Positions 47,416 to 56,149 of a DNA stretch of 64,000 bases are shown here, piece after piece. The notes under the pieces are model-generated. The model did not search any database. It was given only the letters and a program-made list of their open reading frames with translations, and was not told the DNA's origin. Source of the stretch: Gp7-AA6 sp036001245. Its GTDB lineage: Bacteria; Acidobacteriota; Thermoanaerobaculia; UBA5066; Gp7-AA6. Location of the stretch: contig DASYUL010000092.1 of assembly GCA_036001245.1 (NCBI GenBank), positions 10,899 through 74,898 on the forward strand, written 5' to 3'. The translations under genes were made by a program, and so were the position numbers. Within the stretch, counting starts at the first letter, position 1. Every line of letters starts with the position of its first letter.

Positions 47416-49332
47416 CTATTTGACGACGCTCCCGGGCGGCACGTCCGACGCGACCTCGAGGAGAGACGGCTCCCCGGCCTCCCCGACCGTCGCCGCGAGC
47501 ACCATCCCGTTGGACTCGACCCCCATCAGCTTCGCCGGCTTCAGGTTCGCGACGATCACGACGTTTTTCCCCACGAGCGCCTCCGGCTCGTACCGGCCGG
47601 CGATCCCGGCGACCACCTGCCGCCGCTCGGTTCCAACATCGACCAGGAGTCGCACGAGCTTGTTCGACTTCGGGACGCGCTCGGCCTCCACCACGCGGCC
47701 GGTGACGAGCTGCACCCTCTGGAAATCCTGGATCGAGATCCGGCCGTCCGATTCCGCTGTCGCCGGCGTGTCAGGCATCGCCTTTCCCTCCTTCGCTTCG
47801 AAGTAAGCCGCGGTGTCCACCCTCGGAAAGAGCGCCGCCGCCGGAGCGATCGGAGCCCCGGTCGGCAGCCGCCCCCACTCGAGGTCCGCGAGCTTCGGGT
47901 CTTCCGGTGGGGCGCCGAGAGCCGCGAAGATCTTCCGGGACGTCGACGGCATGAATGGCCAGAGCAGACCCGCCGCGAGCCGCACGCCCTCCGACGCCGC
48001 GTAGAGGATCTGCGAGAGCCGCCCCGACGGACCCTCTTCCTTCAGGACTTTCCAGGGCTCGCGCGAAACGACGTAACCGTTGATCTCCGAGAGGAACCTC
48101 CAGATCGCTTCGAGCCCGCGGTGAAACGCGAAGTCGTCCATGGCGGCGCGGTAGTCTCGGCGCGCTCGCTCCCACGCCGCGATGATCTCGTTCTCCTCGC
48201 ACGGTTCCGGCGGCGACGAGCCGAACGCCTGGCGGCAGAGCGCCGAAACCCGCGACACCGTGTTGCCGAGGTCGTTGGCGAGGTCGGCGTTATAGCGTTC
48301 GAGAAACGCCTGGTCCGAAAACGACGCGTCCTGGCCGAAGGCCATTTCGCGCATGAGGAAGTAGCGCAGGGCGTCGGGCCCGAAGTCGCGGACGAGCGCG
48401 TCGGGCCGCACGACGTTGCCGACCGACTTGGACATCTTCCGCTCGTCCCGCAGCCACCAGCCGTGCGCCCAGACGGTCGTCGGGACCGGCAGTCCGGCCG
48501 AGAGGAGAAATGCCGGCCAGTAGACGGCGTGAAATCGCAGGATGTCCTTGCCGATGATGTGGACCCGCCGGCCCTCCGGGTTTTCCCAGAACTCTCGATA
48601 GAGCCGGTCGTCTTCCGAGCCGAAGCCGAGCGCGGTCACGTAGTTCGAGAGCGCATCGAGCCAGACATACACGATGTGTCCCGGCCTCCCGGGAAAGGGG
48701 ATCCCCCACTTGATGTTCGTGCGCGAAACCGACAGGTCTTTCAGGCCGGCTTCGACGAACGACATCACCTCCGCGCGGCGGGTCTCCGGGCGCACGAACT
48801 CCGGCTGCGTGCGGTAAAGCTCGAGGAGTGGCGCCGCGTACTTCGAGAGGCGGAAGAAGACGTTCTCCTCCGACTGCCACGCCGCGGGCTCTGCGTGGAT
48901 CGGGCACTTCCCGTTGACAAGCTCTTTTTCCGTGTAGAACGCCTCGCAGCTCGCGCAGTACCAGCCCTCGTGGCGGTCGAGGTAGAGGTCGCCGGCGGCC
49001 TCGATGCGCCGCACGATCTCCTCGACTCCTCGGCGGTGGCGCGCCTCGGTCGTCCGGATGAAGTCGTCGTTGGCGACTCCGAAGCGCCGGTAGAGCTCGT
49101 GGTAGCGCTCGACGACCCGGTTGGCGAGCTCGATCGGCGCCGTTCCCTGTGCCGCGGCGGCCCTCTCGATCTTCTGCCCGTGCTCGTCGGTGCCCGTCAA
49201 GAACCACGTTCTCTCGCCGAGCAGCCGGTGGTAGCGCGTGAGAACGTCCGTGACGACGGTCGAATAGATGTGCCCGATGTGCGGCAGATCGTTGACGTAG
49301 TAGATCGGCGTCGTCGCGTAGAACGTCTTCAT
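47416..49332 (-). CDS. metG: Methionyl-tRNA synthetase
   Basis: 638 aa. Class I signature YYVNDLPHIGHIYS (HIGH), zinc knuckle with CASCEAFY...GKCPIH, KMSKSVGNVV (KMSKS), anticodon-binding helices, and a C-terminal tRNA-binding OB domain (IQDFQRVQLVTGRVVEAERV, ANLKPAKLMGVESNGMVLAA). Full length with the dimerising OB domain. Confidence 0.97.
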   Translation of the reverse strand: MKTFYATTPIYYVNDLPHIGHIYSTVVTDVLTRYHRLLGERTWFLTGTDEHGQKIERAAAAQGTAPIELANRVVERYHELYRRFGVANDDFIRTTEARHRRGVEEIVRRIEAAGDLYLDRHEGWYCASCEAFYTEKELVNGKCPIHAEPAAWQSEENVFFRLSKYAAPLLELYRTQPEFVRPETRRAEVMSFVEAGLKDLSVSRTNIKWGIPFPGRPGHIVYVWLDALSNYVTALGFGSEDDRLYREFWENPEGRRVHIIGKDILRFHAVYWPAFLLSAGLPVPTTVWAHGWWLRDERKMSKSVGNVVRPDALVRDFGPDALRYFLMREMAFGQDASFSDQAFLERYNADLANDLGNTVSRVSALCRQAFGSSPPEPCEENEIIAAWERARRDYRAAMDDFAFHRGLEAIWRFLSEINGYVVSREPWKVLKEEGPSGRLSQILYAASEGVRLAAGLLWPFMPSTSRKIFAALGAPPEDPKLADLEWGRLPTGAPIAPAAALFPRVDTAAYFEAKEGKAMPDTPATAESDGRISIQDFQRVQLVTGRVVEAERVPKSNKLVRLLVDVGTERRQVVAGIAGRYEPEALVGKNVVIVANLKPAKLMGVESNGMVLAATVGEAGEPSLLEVASDVPPGSVVK

Positions 49333-49359
49333 GGAAGCGGGGAACGATATCGCAGGACG

Positions 49360-49391
49360 AGCTGTCAGCTCTCATCCGTCAGCGATCAGCT
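49360..49391. repeat. Heptamer-like array (CTGTCAG/CGATCAG)
   Basis: AGCTGTCAGCTCTCATCCGT, CAGCGATCAGCTC, between radC and metG. Confidence 0.75.
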
Positions 49392-49397
49392 CTACCC

Positions 49398-50087
49398 TTA
49401 CAACAGTCCCGCCTCTCGAAACGAGACGCACCCTTCCCGCCCTACGACGACGTGATCGAGCAGGCGCAGGCCCACGAGATCCGCCGCCGAAGCCAGGCGC
49501 CGTGTGAACTCGCGGTCCTCACGCGACGGCGACGGGTCGCCCGATGGATGGTTGTGGTACACGATCAGGGCCGCGGCGTTCGAGAGCAGCGCGCGCTTCA
49601 ACAACTCACGAGGCTCGACGACCGCGCGGTCGAGCGTGCCCCGATAGATCTCCGGGTCGTCCCTCAGCAGTCGGTTGCGGGCGTTCAGATACAGCGCGCC
49701 CGTGCGCTCCTGCGTCCCGTCACCGTGGGTGCGCCGCAGGTACTCCTTGACCAGGGCCGGCTCGTTGAAGAGGTCGCGCGACGAGAGGGTCTCCGCGGCG
49801 AGGCGCCGTCCGATCTCGATCGCCGCCTCGATCGCCGAGGCGCGGGCACGCCCGATCCCCTTCTCGCGCGCGAGCTCACTTCCGGTCAAGCTCGCGAGCC
49901 CCGCGAGGCCGCCCTTCGCGGCCAGCAGCCTTCGCGCGCAGTCGAGCGCGCTTTCCCCCCGCGCGCCGGACCCGAGCAGGAGCGCGAGGAGCTCCTCGCC
50001 GGAGAGCGCGGCCGGCCCCGCTCGGGCGAGGCGCTCCCGCGGACGCTCTTCCAGGGGCAGGTCGCGGATGCGGAAGGTCTCAGGCAT
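49398..50087 (-). CDS. radC: RadC family JAB1/MPN-domain protein
   Basis: 229 aa. N-terminal helix-hairpin-helix (PETFRIRDLPLEERPRERLA, GKGIGRARASAIEA-type) and a JAMM metallo-domain with HNHPSGDPSPSREDREFT. The family is widespread; it is no longer considered a core repair gene and its activity is uncertain. ATG 50087 preferred over the frame start at 50129. Confidence 0.93.
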   Translation of the reverse strand: MPETFRIRDLPLEERPRERLARAGPAALSGEELLALLLGSGARGESALDCARRLLAAKGGLAGLASLTGSELAREKGIGRARASAIEAAIEIGRRLAAETLSSRDLFNEPALVKEYLRRTHGDGTQERTGALYLNARNRLLRDDPEIYRGTLDRAVVEPRELLKRALLSNAAALIVYHNHPSGDPSPSREDREFTRRLASAADLVGLRLLDHVVVGREGCVSFREAGLL

Positions 50088-50097
50088 CGATTTATGG

Positions 50098-50185
50098 ATG
50101 CCGCGGGGACAGGTCCCACGGACCTGCACCCGCCACAGTCAAATGCCGCGGGGACAGGCCCTGCGGGCCTGCACCCGCCACAGTC
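50098..50185. repeat. Two 43-bp direct repeats, GC-rich palindrome family (copy 3)
   Basis: 50098-50140 and 50143-50185 are near-identical: ATGCCGCGGGGACAGG, a TCC/GGA core, CCTGCACCCGCCACAGTC. Each is the reverse complement of the elements at 7553 and 25094. They fill the divergent gap between radC and the DUF2905 gene. Confidence 0.88.
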
Positions 50186-50188
50186 CAG

Positions 50189-50407
50189 ATGGAAGGCCCC
50201 GGATCGCCGGTCCGCTCTCTGCTGTTCGCCTTCGGGATCCTGCTCATCCTGGGAGCGATCGCCTGGCCGTTCCTGTCGAGGTATTTCGGGCGGCTGCCCG
50301 GCGACATCGTCGTCCGGCGGCCCGGCTTCACGTTCGTGTTCCCGATCGTCACCTGTCTACTGTTGTCGCTTCTCCTCTCGCTCCTCTTCTCGATCTTCCG
50401 GAGGTAG
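50189..50407 (+). CDS. DUF2905 small membrane protein
   Basis: 72 aa with two hydrophobic segments (LLFAFGILLILGAIAWPFL and FVFPIVTCLLLSLLLSLLF) around RYFGRLPGDIVVRRPGF, the DUF2905 signature. Function unknown. ATG lies three bases after the repeat pair, so its promoter must be inside or beyond the repeats. Confidence 0.88.
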   Translation: MEGPGSPVRSLLFAFGILLILGAIAWPFLSRYFGRLPGDIVVRRPGFTFVFPIVTCLLLSLLLSLLFSIFRR

Positions 50408-50413
50408 CTCTGT

Positions 50414-50438
50414 GTCAATCCGGGGTCAGGTCTTTGGC
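50414..50438. repeat. GGGGTCAGG / CCTGACCCC hairpin
   Basis: Nine-base perfect arms around TCTTTGG. Overlaps the end of the glycosyltransferase gene, supplying its last codons (GVRPKT), and sits just after the DUF2905 stop. Similar to the outer arms at 1332-1393. Confidence 0.8.
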
Positions 50439-51556
50439 CTGACCCCGAGTAGCTCTCGATAGAGCGTTTCGATCCGATCGAGTCGAACCTCGGTCGAGAA
50501 TCCCCTGGTGACGCGCTCCCGCGCCGCCCGTCCGAGACGATCGGACAGATCGGTGTCGGAGAGCAACCGTTCGAGCGCGGCGGCGGTGGCCCCGGGATCG
50601 CGCGGCAGCACGAGCAATCCCGAGACGCCGTGTTCGACGAGCTCCGGGTTTCCTCCGGCGGCGCTCGCGACCACCGGCTTTCCGAGCGCCATCGCCTCCC
50701 GCACCGTGCCCGTGATGCCGAGCCCCTCGTAGGAGAGGTCGAGGACGACGTCCGCCGCCGCGAGGACGTCCGGCATGTCGGTCCGGAAACCGATCGCGAG
50801 GACTCGACCGCCGACGCCCCTCTGCCGGGCGAAGGCGAGAACCCGTTCCATCTCCGCCTCGTCCTTGCAAGCGACGATCGCCGTCCGCACCTCGGGAAGA
50901 GCCCGGGCAACGAGCGCGGTCGCCGCGACGAGGTCGCGCCACCCCTTCCAGTCGCGCGCGCCGACCTGGACGACGAGCTTCTCGCCGGACGCGACGCCCC
51001 ACTCGCGGCGCACTTTCCCGCCGTCGACGCGGGACGGGTCGAAGCGGGACAGGTCGACTCCCGCGTAGACGACGTGGACCTTCTCGGGCGGAACGCCGGC
51101 GGAGGCGACGATCACTCGCTTGATGTCCTCGCAGACGGTCACGACCGCGTCGAGCCGGGTCCTGTACTTCAGCGCGGCGAACGGCTCGAGCGGGAACGAG
51201 ACGCCCCGGTTGACGACGAGGACCGGACGCCGGCGGGCGAAGAGCGTCGCGAAGAGCGCCACGGAGTGCGCGATCCCTTTGTGGACGTGGACGACGTCGG
51301 CCGCAACCTCGTCGAAGATCCGCGCAAGCCGGCGAGCGCTCGGCAGGTCGAACTCGTGCCGGAGCGGCAGCGGAAAGAAGGGGATTCGCTCCTCGCGACT
51401 CTCCCTCGCGACTTCGCCCTCCGGTCGCGAGACGACCCCGACCCGGTGCCCGCGACGCGCGAGCCCGCGCGCGAGCTCGAACATCTGGACGACGCTGCCG
51501 GTGGTGAAGCTCCCCTTCTCGAGGACCTGAAGGATCGAGAGAGGCCGCTCGTTCAA
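50426..51556 (-). CDS. Glycosyltransferase family 4 (GT-B)
   Basis: 376 aa. SILQVLEKGSFTTGSVVQMFELARGLARRGHRV, VVHVHKGIAHSVALF, VYAGVDLSRFDP, QVGARDWKGWRDLV and VLDLSYEGLGITGTVREAMALGKPVVASAAGGNPELV show a family 4 GT-B enzyme for surface glycan synthesis. The likely start is TTG 51556, itself the last unit of a TTGAACC array, so the repeat provides the start and upstream sequence. The C-terminal GVRPKT comes from another repeat. Confidence 0.87.
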   Translation of the reverse strand: MNERPLSILQVLEKGSFTTGSVVQMFELARGLARRGHRVGVVSRPEGEVARESREERIPFFPLPLRHEFDLPSARRLARIFDEVAADVVHVHKGIAHSVALFATLFARRRPVLVVNRGVSFPLEPFAALKYRTRLDAVVTVCEDIKRVIVASAGVPPEKVHVVYAGVDLSRFDPSRVDGGKVRREWGVASGEKLVVQVGARDWKGWRDLVAATALVARALPEVRTAIVACKDEAEMERVLAFARQRGVGGRVLAIGFRTDMPDVLAAADVVLDLSYEGLGITGTVREAMALGKPVVASAAGGNPELVEHGVSGLLVLPRDPGATAAALERLLSDTDLSDRLGRAARERVTRGFSTEVRLDRIETLYRELLGVRPKT

Positions 51557-51584
51557 CCTTGACCTTGAACCTTGAACTTTGAAC
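51552..51584. repeat. CCTTGAA heptamer array
   Basis: AACCTTGACCTTGAACCTTG, AACTTTGAACC in the 32-base gap between two minus-strand genes; includes the TTG start of the glycosyltransferase. Same unit as at 33699 and 35311. Confidence 0.85.
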
Positions 51585-51588
51585 CAAA

Positions 51589-52644
51589 TCAGTCGCCGTC
51601 GGGCCACTCTTTCTTCGCGGCGTCCGGCACGAGAACGATCTTTCCGAGCTGCCGGCCCTCTTCGAGCAGCTGGTATGCCGCCCGAGCCTCCGAGAGAGGA
51701 AAGACACGGTCGATCCGCGGCGACAGCCGGCCGGCGGCCACCGTCTGCAGGACTGCGCGGAACTCGCGATCGTTCGCCATCGTCGATCCGAGGATGGAGA
51801 TGTGCTTCCAGAAGATCAGGCGGATCTCCTCGGCCGGGTTGGGCCCGCTCGTGGCCCCGCAGGTGACGATCCTTCCGCCGCGCCGGACCACGCGGAGCGA
51901 CGTCATCCACGTCTTCTCGCCGACCGAGTCCACGACGAGATCGACCCCGCGTTTCCGGGTCTGACTCCGCACGGCTTCGGCGACATTCTCCTTCGTATAG
52001 TCGATGACCAGCTCCGCGCCCGCCGCGCGCGCTGCGCCGGCCTTTTCTTCGCTCGATGTCGTGGCGATCACGCGGGCGCCGCACAGAAGCGCGATCTCCA
52101 GGGCCGCCCACGCGACCCCGCCCCCGACGCCGTGGATCAGGACCGTGTCGCCGGGACGCACGGCGCCGCGCGTGATGACTAGCCGCCAGGCCGTCTCGTA
52201 CGAGAGTGGAAACGCCGCAGCCTGCTCGAAGGAGAGCCGCTCGGGAATCGGGAAGAGATTGCGCGCCGGGACGAGCGCCTTCTCCGCGAACGTGCCCGGC
52301 GCGTGCTCGCCCAGAATGCGGTACTTCACACAAAGGCTCTGCTCGCCGCTGAGGCAGAATTCGCAGACCCCGCAGAAGAGGCCGGGCTGGACGAGAACGC
52401 GATCGCCGATGGCGAGTCCGGACACCCCTTCTCCGATCTCCTCGACGACGCCCGCGCCGTCGGCTCCGGGCACCTGGGGCAGTGGCACGTCGGGAATGCC
52501 GTCGCGGGCGAAGAGGTCGAGGTGGTTCAGCGCCGCCGCGCGGATGCCGACGACGACCTCGCCCGGACCCGGCGTCGGATCGGGCCAGTCGCCGTACTCG
52601 AGGACCTCGTTGCCGCCGTGGCGGCGGAAGAAAACGGCTTTCAC
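51589..52644 (-). CDS. Zinc-binding quinone oxidoreductase-like dehydrogenase
   Basis: 351 aa medium-chain dehydrogenase: MKAVFFRRHGGNEVLEYGDW, AAALNHLDLFARDG, PGADGAGVVEEIGEG, a structural zinc loop CGVCEFCLSGEQSLC, and the NADPH-binding LIHGVGGGVAWAALEIALL. The NHLD motif and HGVGGGV nucleotide loop are typical of QOR-like enzymes. Third medium-chain dehydrogenase of the window. Substrate unknown. Confidence 0.9.
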   Translation of the reverse strand: MKAVFFRRHGGNEVLEYGDWPDPTPGPGEVVVGIRAAALNHLDLFARDGIPDVPLPQVPGADGAGVVEEIGEGVSGLAIGDRVLVQPGLFCGVCEFCLSGEQSLCVKYRILGEHAPGTFAEKALVPARNLFPIPERLSFEQAAAFPLSYETAWRLVITRGAVRPGDTVLIHGVGGGVAWAALEIALLCGARVIATTSSEEKAGAARAAGAELVIDYTKENVAEAVRSQTRKRGVDLVVDSVGEKTWMTSLRVVRRGGRIVTCGATSGPNPAEEIRLIFWKHISILGSTMANDREFRAVLQTVAAGRLSPRIDRVFPLSEARAAYQLLEEGRQLGKIVLVPDAAKKEWPDGD

Positions 52645-52660
52645 GGCGTGAAAGGTTACG

Positions 52661-54259
52661 TCAATTCAAGTACCCGAGCGACTTCAGCTTCTCGAGGTAC
52701 TCGCGATCGGTCTCGCGGCGCCGCTCGGCGGCGGGGGCGATGCGATCCCCGTACGTCTCCACGGTCGTCGTCTCGAGAGTTCCCGGCGGGAAGAGAGACG
52801 TTGCGGGACGCCCGGCGAGATCGCGCGCGGCGGGAACCCCGGCACGTGCGAGGAGTGAGGGCGCCACGTCGAAGGGCTGGATGAGCGCGGAACGCGCCGG
52901 TGATCTCCCGTCGAAGACGACGAGCCGTCCTCGGGACGCGGGCGACGGGTGGCTGTCGGCGGCGATGACCGCGAGCACGATCTCCCCGTTTCGCGCCCGC
53001 ACGATGAGCCGGTCGAGCATCCGCCAGAGGCGGGCGAGCGCGGCGCGGCGCGCCGCCGGGTCCTCGCGGAGGATGTCGGCTCCCGGCAAATACACGGCGG
53101 CGAGCGACCTTCCCCTCGCGCGGCGTTCGAAATCCGCAATTGCGACCGCGTCCGCTTCGAGACCGCCGGATGCGCGCGCGAGCACTTCTCGATTCTCGAC
53201 GACGTCGGCGCCGGGCCACGCCCCCGACGCCCACCAACCGACCGCGAGCGACGGAAGACCCGCCGACGCCGCGACCTCCCAGAACGTCAGGTTTCGTCGC
53301 TCCCACGCCGAGACCGGCGCGCGTTCGACCGTGCCCGCGGCGAGACCGAGGCCGCGGAAGTACCAAGCGGTTCCGAACGGCGGCCGGAGCGCGGGCAGGC
53401 CCCACGGGCGCACCCACTCGAGAGCGCGGACGCCGTGCCGCGGCGCGGGAACTCCGGTCGCGAGATCGGTCCAGATCTCCGCAGGCGACGCCGCGCGCCC
53501 GCGCCACCACCCGGTCGATCCTCGCGAGAGCAGGCCCGCGATGGCGTTCTCTCCCGCCTCGTGAAGGATGTCGAGAGCGAGACCGTCGATTCCGACGACG
53601 ACGAGCGGAACCTCCCGCGGAGACGGAAGGGGTGTCGCCGCGCGCGCAGGCTCCCGCCGCGTCGCGACGACAATCGCGGCGATCGAGAGCGAGACCGCCG
53701 CCGCGAAGAGGAGGACCGCCCGCCGCGGGCGCTCCGGCAGGCGGCCGGATCGCGCGAACGCGCGCGCGAGAAATGCCGTTCGAGTCGTGGCCCCGGCGAG
53801 AAGAGCGGCGGCCGCCACGGGGATTCCCCACAGGAGCGCGGGGGCGGCCCGCTCCGGGCCGAGACGCCACGTTCCGACGAGCCACACGACGAGCACCCCG
53901 CCCGCCGCGAGGAGCGCGAGGTGAGCGCCGTCGCGGCCGGGCCGGCGGGACCGCGAAGCCGCGGCCGTCGCGAGGGCCGCGAACAGGAGGGCTGGGACGA
54001 GCGCGACGAAGGCGAGCTCGAGGAACAAGAGAACGACCGCGCGCGGAGATCCGCCGTAGCGGAACTGCGAAGAGGCCACGGCGGCGGTCTCGGCGAGCGC
54101 GATCGCGATCACCAAGGCGCCGAGGACCGGAACCACGAGGCCGGACGCATCCGCGAGCGCGCGGCGGAAGACGAACCGCTCGACCCTTCCCTGCAGGTAG
54201 CCGAGCCGCCGGAGGCGCTCCCGAGCCTCCTCGAGCGTCGGCGGAGAGCCGGAGCTCAC
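52661..54259 (-). CDS. Membrane-anchored alkaline-phosphatase-superfamily (type I phosphodiesterase-like) protein
   Basis: 532 aa. Four or five N-terminal hydrophobic segments (residues ~40-215), then LVVVGIDGLALDILHEAG (metal Asp) and SPAEIWTDLATGVPAPRHGV (active-site Thr position), as in type I phosphodiesterases/nucleotide pyrophosphatases. VLAVIAADSHPSPASRG and the ending EYLEKLKSLGYLN are typical of envelope sulfatase/phosphatase relatives in Acidobacteriota. Some metal ligands are not clearly conserved, so activity is uncertain. ATG overlaps the end of the prenyl synthase gene. Confidence 0.8.
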   Translation of the reverse strand: MSSGSPPTLEEARERLRRLGYLQGRVERFVFRRALADASGLVVPVLGALVIAIALAETAAVASSQFRYGGSPRAVVLLFLELAFVALVPALLFAALATAAASRSRRPGRDGAHLALLAAGGVLVVWLVGTWRLGPERAAPALLWGIPVAAAALLAGATTRTAFLARAFARSGRLPERPRRAVLLFAAAVSLSIAAIVVATRREPARAATPLPSPREVPLVVVGIDGLALDILHEAGENAIAGLLSRGSTGWWRGRAASPAEIWTDLATGVPAPRHGVRALEWVRPWGLPALRPPFGTAWYFRGLGLAAGTVERAPVSAWERRNLTFWEVAASAGLPSLAVGWWASGAWPGADVVENREVLARASGGLEADAVAIADFERRARGRSLAAVYLPGADILREDPAARRAALARLWRMLDRLIVRARNGEIVLAVIAADSHPSPASRGRLVVFDGRSPARSALIQPFDVAPSLLARAGVPAARDLAGRPATSLFPPGTLETTTVETYGDRIAPAAERRRETDREYLEKLKSLGYLN

Positions 54260-55170
54260 GAACGGCGTTCGCGCACGAACCGCGCGACGTCGACGAGGAC
54301 GGCGGCGCGGTTCCGGAACGGCGCGAGCGCGGCGACGGCCGTGTCGAGGAGCTCGCCGACGAGCGCGCGGCAGGAGTCCGCACCGAGGACCGTCGCGAAG
54401 TTCGCGCGGTGGGCGTCGCGATGCGTGTCCTTCCCGAGCTCGTTCGGGTCGCCCTCCCAGTCGAGCAGGTCATCAGTGATCTGGAATGCGAGCCCCAGAT
54501 TCCGCCCGTAGAGGGTGAGCGCTTCGAGCGCGGCCTCTCCCGCGCCGCCCGCAAGCGCTCCGCCGCGCACGGCCGCAACGAAGAGGGCGCCGGTCTTTCG
54601 CGCGTGAATGCCTTCCAGGTCCTCGAGGCCGACGGCCGCGGGATCCGCGACGAAGTCCGCCGCCTGCCCGCCACAACACCCTCCCGCACCGACGGCGCCG
54701 GCGAGCTCGCCCAGGATCCGCGCACGCAGAGCCGGCGTGATCGCCGGCTCCCGCGCGATCGTTTCGAACGCCCGCGAGAGGAGAGTCACCGAGGCCAGCT
54801 CCGCGATCGCGACTCCGTAGACGAGGTGGAGCGCGGTGCGACCGCGGCGTCGCGCGGCGTTGTCCATCGACGGAAGATCGTCGAGCACGAGCGACGCGGC
54901 GTGGACGTACTCGACGGCGACGGCTACGGAAAGGGGCCCGGCCGGCTTCGCCCGCACGAGCTCGCCGGCGGACATCGCGACGAGCGGCCGGATGCGTTTA
55001 CCCCCCGAGAGGACCGCGTATTCGACCGCGTCGCGCAGGCTGCCGGCGCCGCGGGCGGGAGCGGGGAGGTTGCGTTCGAGCGCCGCTTCGAGACCGGGCC
55101 GCGACGCGGCGGCGTATCGCTCGAAGGCGCCCTCGGAGGGCGCCGCGGGACCGCGACTTCCGACGACCAA
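54256..55170 (-). CDS. Polyprenyl (farnesyl/geranylgeranyl) diphosphate synthase, second paralog
   Basis: 304 aa. GGKRIRPLVAMSAGEL, first Asp motif DDLPSMDNAARRRG, GGQAADFV and second Asp motif DDLLDWEGDPNELGKD. Short-chain prenyl synthase, distinct from ispA at 3409-4293. Isolated from isoprenoid genes, so it may feed carotenoid, quinone or other side pathways. A CC pair (GAGGCCGGQ) before the GGQ motif is unusual. Confidence 0.9.
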   Translation of the reverse strand: MVVGSRGPAAPSEGAFERYAAASRPGLEAALERNLPAPARGAGSLRDAVEYAVLSGGKRIRPLVAMSAGELVRAKPAGPLSVAVAVEYVHAASLVLDDLPSMDNAARRRGRTALHLVYGVAIAELASVTLLSRAFETIAREPAITPALRARILGELAGAVGAGGCCGGQAADFVADPAAVGLEDLEGIHARKTGALFVAAVRGGALAGGAGEAALEALTLYGRNLGLAFQITDDLLDWEGDPNELGKDTHRDAHRANFATVLGADSCRALVGELLDTAVAALAPFRNRAAVLVDVARFVRERRS

Positions 55171-55177
55171 GAAAAGG

Positions 55178-55216
55178 AGTTCTCAGCTCTCAGTTCTCGG
55201 CTGAGCACTGAGCTCT
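55178..55216. repeat. Heptamer-like array (CTCAGCT/CTCAGTT) with inverted half
   Basis: GTTCTCAGCTCTCAGTTCTC, then GGCTGAGCACTGAGCTCTG as the complement, between the STAS gene and the prenyl synthase gene. Confidence 0.8.
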
Positions 55217-55232
55217 GGCGGAGTTGATAGCC

Positions 55233-55574
55233 TTAGGCGGCGTACGTCGCCAGCGCCTCCGGCTCCGACTCGTAGACGTCGAACACCGTGATGAGCTGCG
55301 TGACGGTCAGCACGTCGTTGATCTTGGGAGGGAGGTGGAGGAGCTTCAGCTTTCCACCCTTGTTCGTCACGGAGGTGTAGCAGCCGACGAGCTCGCCGAT
55401 CCCGGACGAATCGATGGTCGTCACTTCCTGCATGTTGATCAGGATGTTCTTCTTGCCCTTCTCGACGAGACCGTTGATGATCTCGCGCAACTGGACGTCC
55501 CCGGAGCCGATCGTGATCTTCCCTTTCAGGTCGACGATCGATATCCCCTGGACCTCGCGCACGTTCGCCTTCAT
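55233..55574 (-). CDS. STAS-domain anti-anti-sigma-like protein
   Basis: 113 aa: VREVQGISIVDLKGKITIGS, NILINMQEVTTIDSSGIGELV (phosphorylatable Ser in DSSG) and GKLKLLHLPPKINDVLTVTQL. Resembles RsbV/SpoIIAA antagonists. Together with the HATPase gene (ATGA overlap) it forms an RsbW/RsbV-type partner-switch pair. The target (sigma factor or other protein) is not in the window. Confidence 0.93.
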   Translation of the reverse strand: MKANVREVQGISIVDLKGKITIGSGDVQLREIINGLVEKGKKNILINMQEVTTIDSSGIGELVGCYTSVTNKGGKLKLLHLPPKINDVLTVTQLITVFDVYESEPEALATYAA

Positions 55575-56038
55575 GTCCGGTTTCCCTCCTTCTCCTTGCC
55601 CGCGCTCAGGTTCTTGGTCAGGATGATCTCCATTCCGCTCCCCTCGAGCTTTCGGAAGCGGACGTCATCCATGAACGTCTTCATGTAGAAGATCCCGCGC
55701 CCCGACGTCTTCAATCGATTCTCCGGAGCGAGCGGGTCCTCGACTGCCCCCGGATCGAAACCCTCTCCTTCGTCGCGGATCGAGATCTGCAGGTTCTGCC
55801 CCACCACGTCCATCTCCAGGTGAATGCGCTTCGAGAGGTCCTGACGGTTCCCGTGCTTGATCGCGTTCGCGAGCGCCTCGCGCAGGGCCATCAGCAGCCA
55901 ATGCTTGGTTTCTTCGGAAACCTCCCTCCCCTCGAGGAGTTTGCCACAAAGGTGCTGCGCCAACTCGATGTTCTCGAATCGGCTCGAGATCGACATCCGG
56001 ATGGGCCCGGCGTCGTTGGACGGAGTCGTCTTGCTCAT
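55571..56038 (-). CDS. RsbW-like anti-sigma/HATPase Ser kinase
   Basis: 155 aa HATPase_c protein: ALREALANAIKHGNRQD (N-box), ISIRDEGEGFDPGAVEDP (G1) and SGRGIFYMKTFMDDV (G2). This is the serine-kinase anti-sigma factor type that phosphorylates its STAS partner. It probably phosphorylates the STAS protein encoded immediately downstream. Confidence 0.92.
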   Translation of the reverse strand: MSKTTPSNDAGPIRMSISSRFENIELAQHLCGKLLEGREVSEETKHWLLMALREALANAIKHGNRQDLSKRIHLEMDVVGQNLQISIRDEGEGFDPGAVEDPLAPENRLKTSGRGIFYMKTFMDDVRFRKLEGSGMEIILTKNLSAGKEKEGNRT

Positions 56039-56149
56039 TCACGCTGTCGCGGCGAAATCGGCGCATCTTAATCCAAATACCGGAGCCCGGACACGGGACA
56101 CGGAACGCGGGAGACGGGTGACCCGGAGGGCGCATGCTACCCTGCCGGC

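Noticed and set aside
50098..50185. Possible CRISPR-like direct repeats
   Set aside because: Only two copies with a 2-base gap, palindromic cores, no spacers and no cas genes.
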